From NCBI GenBank assembly GCA_015063165.1, contig SUSZ01000005.1, positions 1-64,000 of the forward strand: a stretch of 64,000 nucleotides of DNA, given 5' to 3'. Below the pieces are notes generated by a model. The model was not told the origin of the DNA. It did not search any database and worked only from the letters and a program-made list of their open reading frames with translations. Origin of the DNA: Thermoplasmata archaeon (GTDB taxonomy: Archaea; Thermoplasmatota; Thermoplasmata; Methanomassiliicoccales; Methanomethylophilaceae). The translations under genes were made by a program, and so were the position numbers. Positions 44,369 to 53,237 of this stretch are shown here, in pieces (position 1 is the stretch's first letter; the number at the start of each line of letters is the position of its first letter).

Positions 44369-44902
44369 ATGCTCGACAGGGCTCTCGTCGTAGTCGATAT
44401 GCAGAACGACTTCGTCTACGGTCCTCTCGGGAACGAGGACTGCCGTTCCGCCGTGAAGGATGTCGTGGACGTCATAACGAACGGAGGCTTCGGCCTTATC
44501 GTGGTCACCATGGACACCCATGACGAGGACTATCTCTCCACACAGGAGGGCATCAGGCTCCCCGTGGAGCACTGCATAGAGGGCACAGAGGGCTGGGAGC
44601 TCGTCCCGGACGTGGAAGTCGTCCTCGAAGAGTCCGGCGCCGAGGTGGTCACGGTCAGGAAGGGCGTGTTCGGAAGCGTGGACCTCCCCGGGATAATCGC
44701 ATCCCGCTGCAAGGAGGACGCCGAGGTGTATTTCGTCGGCGTCTGCACCGACATCTGCGTGGTGAGCAACGCCGTGATGCTGAGGTCCGTCTGCCCGGAG
44801 ATGAGGATCTCCGTGATATCCCGCGCATGCGCAGGGTCGTCCAGACAGCGCCACGAGGCCGCCCTGGACACGATGAGGTCCTGCCAGATAGACGTGGTCT
44901 GA
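44369..44902 (+). CDS. Isochorismatase/nicotinamidase-family cysteine hydrolase
   Basis: 177 aa with the catalytic Asp in LVVVDMQNDFVYG, Lys in VRKGVFGS and the nucleophile Cys in FVGVCTDICVVSNA. Metal ligands are likely D51 and H53 in TMDTHDEDYL, and H68. This layout matches nicotinamidase (PncA-like) enzymes, which deamidate nicotinamide in NAD salvage. Other amides are possible, so the gene symbol is left empty. Confidence 0.85.
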   Translation: MLDRALVVVDMQNDFVYGPLGNEDCRSAVKDVVDVITNGGFGLIVVTMDTHDEDYLSTQEGIRLPVEHCIEGTEGWELVPDVEVVLEESGAEVVTVRKGVFGSVDLPGIIASRCKEDAEVYFVGVCTDICVVSNAVMLRSVCPEMRISVISRACAGSSRQRHEAALDTMRSCQIDVV

Positions 44903-44921
44903 GTCGTCACGAATTGAGAAA

Positions 44922-45006
44922 TGGCGCCGAGGGAGAGATTCGAACTCCCGAGGATTGCTCCAGCGGTTTTCGAGACCGCCGCCATACCGGGCTTGGCTAC
45001 CTCGGC
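44922..45006 (-). tRNA. tRNA-Ser (anticodon CGA)
   Basis: 82-nt class II tRNA on the minus strand (45006 to 44925) plus encoded CCA (44924-44922). Acceptor GCCGAGG/CCTCGGC, D arm GCC/GGC, anticodon stem GCGGT/ACCGC with loop CTCGAAA (CGA), long variable arm, T loop TTCGAAT, discriminator G. Antisense to and overlapping the spurious N-terminus of the proA track ORF. Confidence 0.95.
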
Positions 45007-45059
45007 CTGTTCGCGCCTATAGGATTAGATTATTTAATGTCTTTGTCAATCGCCAGTTT

Positions 45060-46376
45060 ATGCCCGATGTGGTCTCAGAGATTAAAGGTGCGAAGGAGGC
45101 GTCCATCGCGATGTCCGTCCTGTCCACCGAAACGAAGGATTCCGCCCTGGAAGCCATGGCGAAGGCCTTGGATTTCAACAGGAAAGCCATCCTGGAAGCC
45201 AATTCCAAAGACATGGCGGCAGCCCAGGCTATGCTCGACAGCGGCGAGATCTCCAAGTCGATGTACAAGAGGGTGAAGATAGACGACACCAAGATCGACG
45301 GCATGATCGCTGGAATCAGGGACGTCATCGGCCTGAAGGACCCGGTCGGAGAGACCATGTCCGCTCTGGACCTGGACGACGGGCTGACCTTGTACCAGAT
45401 CCGCTGCCCCATAGGGATGCTCGGGGTCATCTTCGAGTCCCGTCCCGACGTGGTGCCCCAGATCATGTCTCTGTGCCTCAAATCGGGCAACTCCGTGGCA
45501 TTCAAAGGCGGCAGGGAGGCTCTGGAGTCCATACGCTCGCTGTTCAACATCCTGAGGGATGCGGCCGCAGGCGCGGGAGTCCCCAAGGAGGCGTTCGTCC
45601 TGATGGAGTCCAGGTCCGACATCGATTCGATCCTGGGCCTCCACGATTACATCGATCTCCTCATCCCCAGGGGATCTAACGCTTTCGTACAGTACATCCA
45701 GACGCACACCAAGATCCCCGTGCTCGGGCATGCCGCGGGAATCTGCCATGTGTACGTCGATTCCGACTGCGACATCGAGATGGCATCTCAGGTGGTCCTC
45801 GACTCCAAGATTCAGTATCCTGCCGTCTGCAACGCCACGGAGACGCTTCTTGTGGATTCCGCTGTCGCAGACAGGTTCCTTCCCAAGATGCTGAAGATGT
45901 TCGCCGACAACGGCGTGGAGGTCAGAGGGGACGAAAGGGTCTGCAAGACCTGTCCTTCCGCGATCCCCGCCTCCGAAGAGGACTGGAACACCGAGTACGG
46001 CGACCTCATCATATCCGTGAAGGTTGTCGATTCCCTGCAGGAAGCCATCGCTTTCATCAACTCTCACAGCTCCCATCACACCGACGCCATCATGACCTCC
46101 GACATGAAGAAGGCCGCGGCATTCGCCAAGATGGTGGACTCGGCAGACGTCTTCGTCAACGCGTCCACCCGCTTCGCTGACGGTTACAGGTTCGGAAAAG
46201 GGGCCGAGGTCGGCATAAGCACCAACAAGATCCATTCCCGTGGTCCTGTGGGCATGGAGGGGCTGATGATCTACAAGTACGTCCTGATCGGGAACGGACA
46301 GGTCGTCAAGGAATACGTCGGAAAGGACGCTAAGCCTTTCAAGCACACGCCTTCGGAGAAGGAGTATCCGTTCTGA
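45060..46376 (+). CDS. proA: Gamma-glutamyl phosphate reductase ProA
   Basis: 438 aa aldehyde-dehydrogenase-fold enzyme. GMLGVIFESRPDVVPQIMSL, the LIPRGSNAFVQYI region, AGICHVYVDSDCD, and the catalytic Cys in KIQYPAVCNATETLLV. It reduces gamma-glutamyl phosphate to the semialdehyde in proline synthesis. ATG 45060 lies about 25 bases after TTATTTAA (leaderless promoter). The track start 44955 lies inside tRNA-Ser and is rejected. Followed by proB with an 8-base gap. Confidence 0.95.
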   Translation: MPDVVSEIKGAKEASIAMSVLSTETKDSALEAMAKALDFNRKAILEANSKDMAAAQAMLDSGEISKSMYKRVKIDDTKIDGMIAGIRDVIGLKDPVGETMSALDLDDGLTLYQIRCPIGMLGVIFESRPDVVPQIMSLCLKSGNSVAFKGGREALESIRSLFNILRDAAAGAGVPKEAFVLMESRSDIDSILGLHDYIDLLIPRGSNAFVQYIQTHTKIPVLGHAAGICHVYVDSDCDIEMASQVVLDSKIQYPAVCNATETLLVDSAVADRFLPKMLKMFADNGVEVRGDERVCKTCPSAIPASEEDWNTEYGDLIISVKVVDSLQEAIAFINSHSSHHTDAIMTSDMKKAAAFAKMVDSADVFVNASTRFADGYRFGKGAEVGISTNKIHSRGPVGMEGLMIYKYVLIGNGQVVKEYVGKDAKPFKHTPSEKEYPF

Positions 46377-46384
46377 GGGATGGC

Positions 46385-47503
46385 ATGTCGGAGAGGAAGG
46401 AGCTTCTGGGAGACGTCAGGCGCGTCGTCGTCAAGATAGGCACCACGTCCCTGATCAAGGACGGGGCGGTGTCGAAGGATTTCATGGACTCGGTGGCGGA
46501 TCAGGTCTCCCGTCTGAGGGAGGAGGGCCGCCAGGTCCTTATCGTGACGTCCGGAGCCGTAGGCATCGGGTTGAAGGCCATGGGGGTGAAGCCCAAGCCC
46601 AAGGAGATGCCTATAAGGCAGGCCGCGGCCTCCGTAGGCCAGAGCATCCTGATGCAGAAGTGGTCCGAGAGCTTCCAGAAGCATGGGATACTGGTGGCCC
46701 AGATCCTCATGACATTCGACGTCTACTCCGACAGGGACAGCGCCAACAACCTCAACAACACGGTCGAGTCCCTTCTGGACAACTCGGTGGTTCCCATAAT
46801 CAACGAGAACGACGCCGTGTGCATCAACGAGATCAAGTTCGGAGACAACGACACCCTGTCGGCCATCGTCGCCAGCAGGACCGATTCCGATCTCCTGGTG
46901 ATACTCTCGGACATCGACGGCCTCTATGACAGCAACCCCCGCGAGAACAAGGACGCCAAGTTCATCCCTGTGGTGACCAAGATAGACGAAACCGTCAAGG
47001 CCATGGCAGGCGGGACCGGCTCCGGCTTCGGGACCGGAGGCATGAAGACCAAGATCGAAGCCGCCATGATCTGCAGGGATGCCGGATGCAATATGATAAT
47101 CGCCTCCAGCAGCGTCTACGGGGCCGTCTACCGTACCGTGGCGGGAGACGACGTGGGAACTCTGTTCGTCTCCGGAGACGAGGTCCCCAAGAAGCGCAGA
47201 TGGATAAAATCGGCTCACGCCGGCGGTCGCATAACAATCGACAAGGGCGCCGAGAAGGCCGTCCTCGATCATAAGTCGCTCCTGCCCGTTGGGATACGCA
47301 AGGTCGAAGGCGAGTTCAAGAAGGGCGAGGTGGTTGACATAGTGTGCGACGGAGCGGTCATAGCCAAAGGCTCCCCCAGCTACAGCTCCAAGGAGCTCTC
47401 GGCCATCGCAGGGAAGCATAGCGAGGAGATCGAGAAGATCCTCGGCTACAGGCTGCACGCCGATGCAATCCTCTCGGAGAACATCGCGCTTCTGATAATC
47501 TGA
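46385..47503 (+). CDS. proB: Glutamate 5-kinase ProB with PUA domain
   Basis: 372 aa. Amino-acid kinase domain (VVVKIGTTSLIKDG, VTSGAVGIGLKAMG, INENDAVCINEIKFGDND, GSGFGTGGMKTKIEAA) followed by a C-terminal PUA domain (about residues 280-360; GRITIDKGAEKAVLDHKS). It phosphorylates glutamate as the first step of proline synthesis. The proA-proB order is reversed relative to many bacteria; no proC is in the window. Mostly bacterial pathway, so probably acquired. Confidence 0.95.
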   Translation: MSERKELLGDVRRVVVKIGTTSLIKDGAVSKDFMDSVADQVSRLREEGRQVLIVTSGAVGIGLKAMGVKPKPKEMPIRQAAASVGQSILMQKWSESFQKHGILVAQILMTFDVYSDRDSANNLNNTVESLLDNSVVPIINENDAVCINEIKFGDNDTLSAIVASRTDSDLLVILSDIDGLYDSNPRENKDAKFIPVVTKIDETVKAMAGGTGSGFGTGGMKTKIEAAMICRDAGCNMIIASSSVYGAVYRTVAGDDVGTLFVSGDEVPKKRRWIKSAHAGGRITIDKGAEKAVLDHKSLLPVGIRKVEGEFKKGEVVDIVCDGAVIAKGSPSYSSKELSAIAGKHSEEIEKILGYRLHADAILSENIALLII

Positions 47504-47511
47504 ATAAAAAG

Positions 47512-47530
47512 ACGGGGGGTTCGCCCCCGT
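47512..47530. terminator. Hairpin between proB and the AGCS operon
   Basis: ACGGGGG ... CCCCCGT stem. On the minus strand it is followed by TTTTTATTC, so it best serves the minus-strand AGCS operon. It also lies nine bases after the proB stop. Confidence 0.55.
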
Positions 47531-47538
47531 AAATCGTT

Positions 47539-47763
47539 TCATTGCTTCTTCTGGGAATAGTCCTTCTCGTGGATCTTCCCGTACTCGTCGTTGTCCCTCT
47601 TCGTGATGAGCTGGTAGAAGATAGCTATCACGACGAACCCTATCAACAGAGGGATGAACGCCAGGTTCACGTCGTCGGTGTGCCTCTCGATGTATGCCAT
47701 GGAGATTCCGAGCGCGACGGCGATCAGGCCTACTACGGCGATTGCGTTGCTTATCGGCTTCAT
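47539..47763 (-). CDS. Small two-helix membrane protein downstream of AGCS
   Basis: 74 aa from ATG 47763 (MKPISNA). Two membrane helices (AIAVVGLIAVALGISMAYI and LAFIPLLIGFVVIAIFYQLI) and a charged C-terminal tail (KRDNDEYGKIHEKDYSQKKQ). The start is four bases after the AGCS stop, so co-transcribed. No family recognised; possibly an accessory subunit of the symporter. Confidence 0.7.
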   Translation of the reverse strand: MKPISNAIAVVGLIAVALGISMAYIERHTDDVNLAFIPLLIGFVVIAIFYQLITKRDNDEYGKIHEKDYSQKKQ

Positions 47764-47767
47764 GATA

Positions 47768-49198
47768 TCATCTCCACTCCGTGACTCCGCTCGAGTCCGA
47801 AAGGATGTCCTTGTGGAACTCGGGCTCTTCGATTCCGGCCTTCTTCTGGTTGCGCCAGTCCGCATAGGCTTCGAACACCTGCCTGCTGAGCAGCGCGACG
47901 ATGACCATGTTGACCGAAGCCATCGCCGCCATGAACGTGTCGCTGATGTCGTCCACGACGGTGACGTCCGCGATGATCGCGGCGACGAGCGCCGAGACGA
48001 TGACGATGATGCGCACGAGGTTGATGGTGACCTTGCTGTCCTTGATGAACCTGGCGTTGGACTCGCTCATGGTGTAGTATCCGATCATGCTGGTGAAAGC
48101 GAAGATGAACATGAACACCGCGATGATGTAGTTGGCGGCCTCTCCCATGGGAGTGCTGCTGATGACATCCTGGACGAGGACCGATCCCTTGTCTCCGAAG
48201 GCCATGATGGAGTCGAAGCTGCCGTAGGACAGGATGACGAGGGCAGTGACGGTACAGACCAAGAGGGTATCGACGAGGACACCGAAGGACTGGATCTTTC
48301 CTTGCTTGACGGGGTGCTTGATGTCGGAGGTCGCAGCGACGTTGGCGATGGAACCCAGACCAGCCTCGTTGGAGAACACTCCTCTCTTCAGACCGGTGAT
48401 GATGATCGTACCGATTCCACCACCGATTATGCTGGGGATGTCGAACGCGTTGGCGAAGATCATTCCGATGGCGTTTCCGAGGTTCTCTACGTTGAAAGCC
48501 ATGGCGATGATGGCGAAGATGATCCAGAGGACCGCCATGATGGGGACGACGGTGGAAGAGAACTTTCCAATCAGCTTGAATCCGCCGAACACCAGGACCG
48601 AGGCGATGGCCGCGATGATGACCGCGAAGATCATGTGGTTGTTCTCGAAGTCGAACGCTCCGCAGAGCGCGTTGGATGCGTTGCAGGACTGGACCATGAC
48701 GAACCCGACTCCGAAAGTCAGGACGAGCAGCATGGCGACGAAGATTCCGAGCTTTCTGCTCTTGAGTCCCTTCGTCGCATAATATGCGGGCCCTCCGTGA
48801 TAGCCGCCGTCGGTCTTCTGCTCCTTGTAGATCTGCGCCAGGACGGATTCCATGAAGCTGCTCGCGGAACCGATGATGGCGAAGATCCACATCCAGAACA
48901 CAGCACCGGGTCCTCCGGTGACTATAGCTGTGGCCACTCCGGCGATGTTTCCTACACCGATACGAGCGCCCATGCTGATGCAGAACGCTTCGAACGACGA
49001 CAGCTTCTTCTTTCCTTTCCCTTCGCTGACACCTGACAGCGCCAGCTTGGCGTTGCGCCCCAGGTGTGTGATCTGGATGCCCTTCAGCTTGATGGTGAAG
49101 ACGATGCCCAGACCGATGAGGAAGACGAATGCGATGCGCCAGAAGTAAGCGTTCCAGACGCAGACCATTCCGTCTATTGCCGTGATTAGGTCGACCAT
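47768..49198 (-). CDS. AGCS family sodium:alanine/glycine symporter
   Basis: About 476 aa, ten or eleven membrane helices. Family motifs: SSFEAFCISMGARIGVGNIAGVA, GGPGAVFWMWIFAIIG, NEAGLGSIANVAATSDIKHPV. It imports alanine or glycine (perhaps other small amino acids) with Na+. ATG 49198 (MVDLITAIDG) gives the usual N-terminus; ATG 49213 is an alternative. The upstream region holds two copies of a palindromic motif, so expression is probably repressor-controlled. Confidence 0.9.
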   Translation of the reverse strand: MVDLITAIDGMVCVWNAYFWRIAFVFLIGLGIVFTIKLKGIQITHLGRNAKLALSGVSEGKGKKKLSSFEAFCISMGARIGVGNIAGVATAIVTGGPGAVFWMWIFAIIGSASSFMESVLAQIYKEQKTDGGYHGGPAYYATKGLKSRKLGIFVAMLLVLTFGVGFVMVQSCNASNALCGAFDFENNHMIFAVIIAAIASVLVFGGFKLIGKFSSTVVPIMAVLWIIFAIIAMAFNVENLGNAIGMIFANAFDIPSIIGGGIGTIIITGLKRGVFSNEAGLGSIANVAATSDIKHPVKQGKIQSFGVLVDTLLVCTVTALVILSYGSFDSIMAFGDKGSVLVQDVISSTPMGEAANYIIAVFMFIFAFTSMIGYYTMSESNARFIKDSKVTINLVRIIVIVSALVAAIIADVTVVDDISDTFMAAMASVNMVIVALLSRQVFEAYADWRNQKKAGIEEPEFHKDILSDSSGVTEWR

Positions 49199-49851
49199 TT
49201 TATCTCTCCCCATGCTCAGCATGAGTGATTGCTCCATGCTCGCCCATACGAAAGACGGACCAGACGCAGCAATTTATGGCTTTACCGTATCTTGACTATC
49301 CTTATAATGATTTTTCACCAGTCTACGAATTTCGTAGAAATCAAGTCTAATTTCTAAGATAAAATATGTTTTTTACGAATTTCGTAGCAGTTTTCATTTT
49401 GGTACCTTCTATTCATCAATAATTGTCGATTATGCATCCAATCAGAATCCAAACTCGTTCTGTCGAACTGTCGAGGCTTCAGTTTGGACTGCATAGGGGA
49501 TCAAAAGTGCTGCCGACGTTTCGCGTCATCCCGGGCGCAATCCCGATCACGAATCACCGAAGCGATATTGTCTACCATCGGAGGGAACGACCTTTGCCAT
49601 TGGGATCGAAGTCCGGTACGCATAGCGTTCTCGGGAAATGGAATCTAAAAGAGGTGGTCGTCGGCCAGACCTTGTGGGTCGAAGCCTCAGACCGTCCATG
49701 TTATCCTAGTATTGATATTTAAAAATATACACGGAAAACCTGGAATCTTTGCTTGAAACGATGGGTTCCCCCACACCAACGCATCGGAGAACGACTTGAT
49801 TGAGACACAGAAACAAGCAGAAATGACAAGAGTTGGAAGAGAAGAGATGAG
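49199..49851. other. Long intergenic region upstream of AGCS
   Basis: About 650 bp. The first 240 bp are AT-rich promoter sequence with paired operators. The rest (49440-49700) has lower GC than the genes and no convincing coding; the 99-aa plus-strand ORF at 49423 has no domain, no good start context and unbiased codons. CCAAACT/AGTTTGG (about 49449-49486) can pair across 24 bases. Confidence 0.4.
49323..49387. promoter_or_regulatory. Paired palindromic operators upstream of AGCS
   Basis: CTACGAATTTCGTAG (49323-49337, perfect 7+7 around one base) and TACGAATTTCGTA (49374-49386) have centres 50 bp apart, about five helical turns, 130-190 bp upstream of the AGCS start. Identical cores at helical phasing suggest cooperative binding by a regulator. 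Confidence 0.55.
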
Positions 49852-49925
49852 TGGACCCGGCCGGATTTGAACCGGCGACCTCCGCCATGTCAAGGCGACG
49901 TCATAACCATCTAGACCACGAGTCC
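49852..49925 (-). tRNA. tRNA-Val (anticodon GAC)
   Basis: 74 nt on the minus strand. Acceptor GGACTCG/CGGGTCC (one T-G), D stem GTC/GAC, anticodon stem TCGCC/GGCGG with loop TTGACAT (GAC), T arm GCCGG-TTCAAAT-CCGGC, discriminator A. CCA is not encoded. Confidence 0.93.
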
Positions 49926-49983
49926 GATAAGTGCAGTATAGAGCTGCATTATATAAGGTTTTCCCACAGCCAGCCTTGGCATA

Positions 49984-50223
49984 TCATACCCTGACGACTA
50001 TCTTTCCGTTGGCTTTTCCGCCGTCCAGAACGGTGGGGGTCCTCCCCACGATGTTGTCTGGTCTCGTGAACATGTTCCTGATCCTCTTGGCCACCCGCAC
50101 GGTTTCCTTGGAGGATTCCAACCTGCTGTCCCATGGGATGATGAACGTCGGTTTGAGGACAGTCCTTCGCGACAACTTCGGGATATACATCGGATTCGTG
50201 TCGATGAAGCCGCTGGACCACAC
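49984..50223 (-). CDS. Small basic protein divergent from kae1
   Basis: 79 aa from GTG 50223 (MWSSGFIDTNPMYIPKLSRR), basic and soluble, ending NGKIVVRV. No family recognised. A TATA-like TTAATAC on the minus strand near 50240-50247 lies about 25 bases upstream of the GTG, consistent with a leaderless transcript. The overlapping plus-strand ORF (49931-50227) has poorer coding character and runs out of the tRNA. Confidence 0.45.
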   Translation of the reverse strand: MWSSGFIDTNPMYIPKLSRRTVLKPTFIIPWDSRLESSKETVRVAKRIRNMFTRPDNIVGRTPTVLDGGKANGKIVVRV

Positions 50224-50272
50224 GTGAACGGTTCCGACAGGTATTAAGGACGGTTCGCGGTACAGCAGGGCG

Positions 50273-51256
50273 ATGATAACGCTGGGCATCGAGGGAACTG
50301 CTCACACGCTGGGCGTAGGGATTGTCGATTCGGACTGCAAGGTCTATGCTAACGAGATCGACATGTTCAAGCCCCCGACCGGAGGCCTCCATCCGAGGGA
50401 GGTGGCCAACCACCATGCGGATGTCGTCGCCCGCGTCATATCGGAAGCCCTCGACAAGGCGGGGATGACGCCCAAGGACATCGATCTGGTGTCTTTCTCC
50501 ATGGGTCCAGGCCTCGGGCCGTGCCTTCGCATAGCGGCTACAGCAGCCCGCGCCTTGTCCGGATACCTGAAAGTCCCCATCGTCGGCGTGAACCATTGCA
50601 TAGCGCACATCGAGATCGGACGCGCCCAGACCGGATGCACCGATCCGGCTCTTCTGTACGCATCGGGAGGCAACACCCAGGTGATAGCCTACTCCGAAGG
50701 CCGCTACCGGATCTTCGGCGAGACCCAGGACATCGGGATAGGCAACATGCTGGACAAGCTCGGGAGGGACCTCGGGATGGGGTTCTACGCCGGCCCCGTC
50801 TTCGAGAAGCTCGCCAAGGAGGGGGACAAGTACTACGAGCTCCCGTACTCCGTCAAAGGCATGGATGTGGCTTTCTCGGGCCTCATGACCGCCGCCCTGG
50901 CGCTTCACAAGAAGGGCGTCCGTCTGGAGGACATCGCGCTCTCCGTGCAGGAGACAGCGTATGCGATGCTCACGGAGGTCACCGAGCGCGCCATGGCCCA
51001 CATAGGCAAGGACGAGGTCCTTCTGGGAGGAGGAGTCGTCCAGAACATGCGTCTGAGGGAGATGGTGGCCGACATGGCCCACGAGAGGGGAGCCGAGATG
51101 TTCGTTCCCGACCGCAGGTTCTGCATGGACAACGGCGCCATGATAGCCTGGCTCGGCAGCGAGATGTATTCTTCGGGGGTCAGGATGGACGTCTCAGACA
51201 CGGCGGTGATGCAGAGGTTCAGGACCGACGAGGTCGAGGTAACCTGGAGAAGCTGA
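50273..51256 (+). CDS. kae1: tRNA N6-threonylcarbamoyladenosine synthase subunit Kae1
   Basis: 327 aa, ASKHA fold. GIEGTAHTLGVGIVD, GGLHPREVANHHA (metal-binding His pair), SMGPGLGPCLRIAAT, CIAHIEIGR, ALLYASGGNTQV and the final LGGGVVQNMRLREM. It transfers threonylcarbamoyl to A37 of ANN-decoding tRNAs with Bud32, Cgi121 and Pcc1. Not fused to Bud32, unlike in several other euryarchaea. Likely leaderless from GGTATTAAGG, about 27 bases upstream. Confidence 0.96.
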   Translation: MITLGIEGTAHTLGVGIVDSDCKVYANEIDMFKPPTGGLHPREVANHHADVVARVISEALDKAGMTPKDIDLVSFSMGPGLGPCLRIAATAARALSGYLKVPIVGVNHCIAHIEIGRAQTGCTDPALLYASGGNTQVIAYSEGRYRIFGETQDIGIGNMLDKLGRDLGMGFYAGPVFEKLAKEGDKYYELPYSVKGMDVAFSGLMTAALALHKKGVRLEDIALSVQETAYAMLTEVTERAMAHIGKDEVLLGGGVVQNMRLREMVADMAHERGAEMFVPDRRFCMDNGAMIAWLGSEMYSSGVRMDVSDTAVMQRFRTDEVEVTWRS

Positions 51257-51258
51257 GC

Positions 51259-52605
51259 TCACTGGGAGGAAGCCAGCTGCTCGCCGATCTTCGCGTCGAG
51301 GTTCTTGAGGAACTGCTCGATCTTGTCCAGAGGAACCGATCCACCGGAAGCGATCTTGTGCCCTCCGCCGGACCCTCCGACGGATGCGCAGGACTCCCTC
51401 ATGGCGATGGACAGGTCCACGCCCTTCTCGAGCTGGCACCACATCCCTCTGGACGACAGGTTCACAGGGTCGTTGGACATGTTCAGGCCGATGGTAGGCT
51501 TGTCGGGGTCACCGATGGACTGCATGGCGATTCCGCAGAGCATCCCAGTGAATCCGGAGTCGCTGGTGTCGAACCACTGGATGTGCTCCATCTGGTTGAG
51601 GCCCTTGTTGTCGAGCTCGACCATGCTGGCCACAATCTGCGCGGCGGACTCCTTGGTGACCTCCTCTCCCTGAGCGAGGCTCTTCTGGTCTCCCATTCCG
51701 GCCGCAATCCCGACTCCTCCGATCCCGGCGCGTCCGCAACTGTTGAGGACGGACGAGAGCACCTCCGCATCTATGTTAAGGCCTTTGAGGCGGTACCTGT
51801 TGCGGGCGACCTCGTTCATGGAGGACACCTGCATCCCCTGAGCGGTCAGCTTGACGGCTATCAAGGATGAAAGCTTCCTCTTCTCCTCCTCGTCTAGGCT
51901 CTCGTACGACCTTCCGCTGGAGATTCCCGCGTCCTTCATCAGGGCGGCCACTCCATCGGTGTTCCCGCTGACCCCGCGTATGTACGGGTCGGTCATCAGG
52001 TACAGGCCGGTCATGATGTCCCCGGACGGGATGAGCGAGCCAGGCATCTCCTCGATGTATCCGCGCTTGACCCCTTCGGAAAGGAGGTAGGTGTTCAGGC
52101 CGGACAGGCCGTTGATGTGCTGCCTGTCTCCCGCAATTCCGGCGAAGGCGACCTGCACGAGGTCCCAGTTCCTCTCGTCGACGGTGACCGAGAACAGGAG
52201 AGACATGGTGGCTCCGCATCCCGAGGTCATCCCGTCGATGCCGTAGAGGTGGGGGTTGGCGTAGCAGACGCGCTTGGCTTCTGATATGATCGTGTGGTGG
52301 TCCAGGACGACGACGTCGAAAGGCATCTCGTCCAGCTGGGAGATATAAGACGCTCCCAGGTCGGTGATTATGACGCACTCGGACTTGCAGCCGCGTATGA
52401 TGTCGATCCCGCGGTCGTTCAGCGTCGTGAAGAGGGTGACGCGGAACTCCTTTCCCAGGCGGAGAAGGGTCTTCGCGATGATGGCCGCGGAAGATACCCC
52501 GTCGGCGTCGTAATGAGAATAGACTTGGATGAAATCATGGCCGCGGACGATATCCGCAGCCTTGGATAAGGTGGTAAGGAGTTTAGGTGGGACCTGGTTG
52601 TCCAT
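51259..52605 (-). CDS. Archaeal RecJ-like DHH phosphoesterase
   Basis: 448 aa. DHH motifs SHYDADGVSSAAII (about residues 30-43), ITDLGASY and VVLDHHTII, and a C-terminal DHHA1 domain with GGSGGGHKIASGGSVP. The archaeal RecJ/GAN group are single-strand nucleases that can associate with the replicative helicase (GINS) and are often encoded next to rps15, as here. ATG 52605 is five bases after the rps15 stop, so the two are co-transcribed. Confidence 0.9.
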   Translation of the reverse strand: MDNQVPPKLLTTLSKAADIVRGHDFIQVYSHYDADGVSSAAIIAKTLLRLGKEFRVTLFTTLNDRGIDIIRGCKSECVIITDLGASYISQLDEMPFDVVVLDHHTIISEAKRVCYANPHLYGIDGMTSGCGATMSLLFSVTVDERNWDLVQVAFAGIAGDRQHINGLSGLNTYLLSEGVKRGYIEEMPGSLIPSGDIMTGLYLMTDPYIRGVSGNTDGVAALMKDAGISSGRSYESLDEEEKRKLSSLIAVKLTAQGMQVSSMNEVARNRYRLKGLNIDAEVLSSVLNSCGRAGIGGVGIAAGMGDQKSLAQGEEVTKESAAQIVASMVELDNKGLNQMEHIQWFDTSDSGFTGMLCGIAMQSIGDPDKPTIGLNMSNDPVNLSSRGMWCQLEKGVDLSIAMRESCASVGGSGGGHKIASGGSVPLDKIEQFLKNLDAKIGEQLASSQ

Positions 52606-52610
52606 TTGTC

Positions 52611-53066
52611 TCACTTGAGCATGAGCTCCGCGTTCTTGAGAGAATATTTCCAATTAGCGGAAAGGACGCCATTCTTCTTGTAGTAGCGCTCGAGCCTTCT
52701 GATCTTTGCTTCGATCATGTTGAGGCCCCTCTTGTTGGAGACGTCTCCCTTGTTCTCCTTAAGGTGAACGTTGAGGGAGATGGCGCGCTTCATGAGGTTG
52801 GAAAGGTCCTCGGGAAGGGAAGGCTTGACTCCCTTCTCGTCCATGATCTGGGTGATGGTCTTGCCAGTGGCGAGCTTGACGCTGGGGACACCGTACTGGT
52901 CTCTGAGAACAAGCCCGATCTTGGCGGAGACGAGTCCATCCTTCGCGAGCTTCACGATGAGGTCCTCAATTTCGGTGGCGTTGAGAGGAACCCATTCGGG
53001 ATTCTCGGAAATCATGGGGCGTTTCGAACAGGATTTACCTTTCCTTCTAGTGTGCATTCTTGCCAT
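52611..53066 (-). CDS. rps15: 30S ribosomal protein S15
   Basis: 151 aa, the long archaeal/eukaryotic form of uS15. MARMHTRRKGKSCSKRP, the middle IGLVLRDQYGVPSVK and the C-terminal RRLERYYKKNGVLSANWKYS are characteristic. ATG 53066 is the family start; the 390-aa track ORF merely extends into the promoter. A TATA-like TTATAATTAATT (minus strand, near 53125-53136) lies upstream. Confidence 0.96.
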   Translation of the reverse strand: MARMHTRRKGKSCSKRPMISENPEWVPLNATEIEDLIVKLAKDGLVSAKIGLVLRDQYGVPSVKLATGKTITQIMDEKGVKPSLPEDLSNLMKRAISLNVHLKENKGDVSNKRGLNMIEAKIRRLERYYKKNGVLSANWKYSLKNAELMLK

Positions 53067-53237
53067 AGTGTGATCCTCCGAATCATCTATATGGGGCGAG
53101 GCTGAACGAACCAATGACGACCCCTTATAATTAATTAACTGAACGGGCCGAGGCAAGGGCGCATATAAAAGGCTCGAGCATCCGTAGTGTTTTGCATAAT
53201 ATAAATTAGTAAACAACCTATACGAGCCCGGGTTGGA

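Noticed and set aside
44955-45059. N-terminal extension of proA in the ORF track
   Set aside because: Lies inside tRNA-Ser and the proA promoter; ATG 45060 matches the family start and TATA spacing.
47654-49036. 460-aa plus-strand Asp/His-rich ORF
   Set aside because: Antisense of the AGCS symporter; composition is the mirror of a GC-rich hydrophobic gene.
49423-49722. 99-aa plus-strand ORF upstream of tRNA-Val
   Set aside because: No domain, poor start context and codon use unlike neighbours; treated as intergenic.
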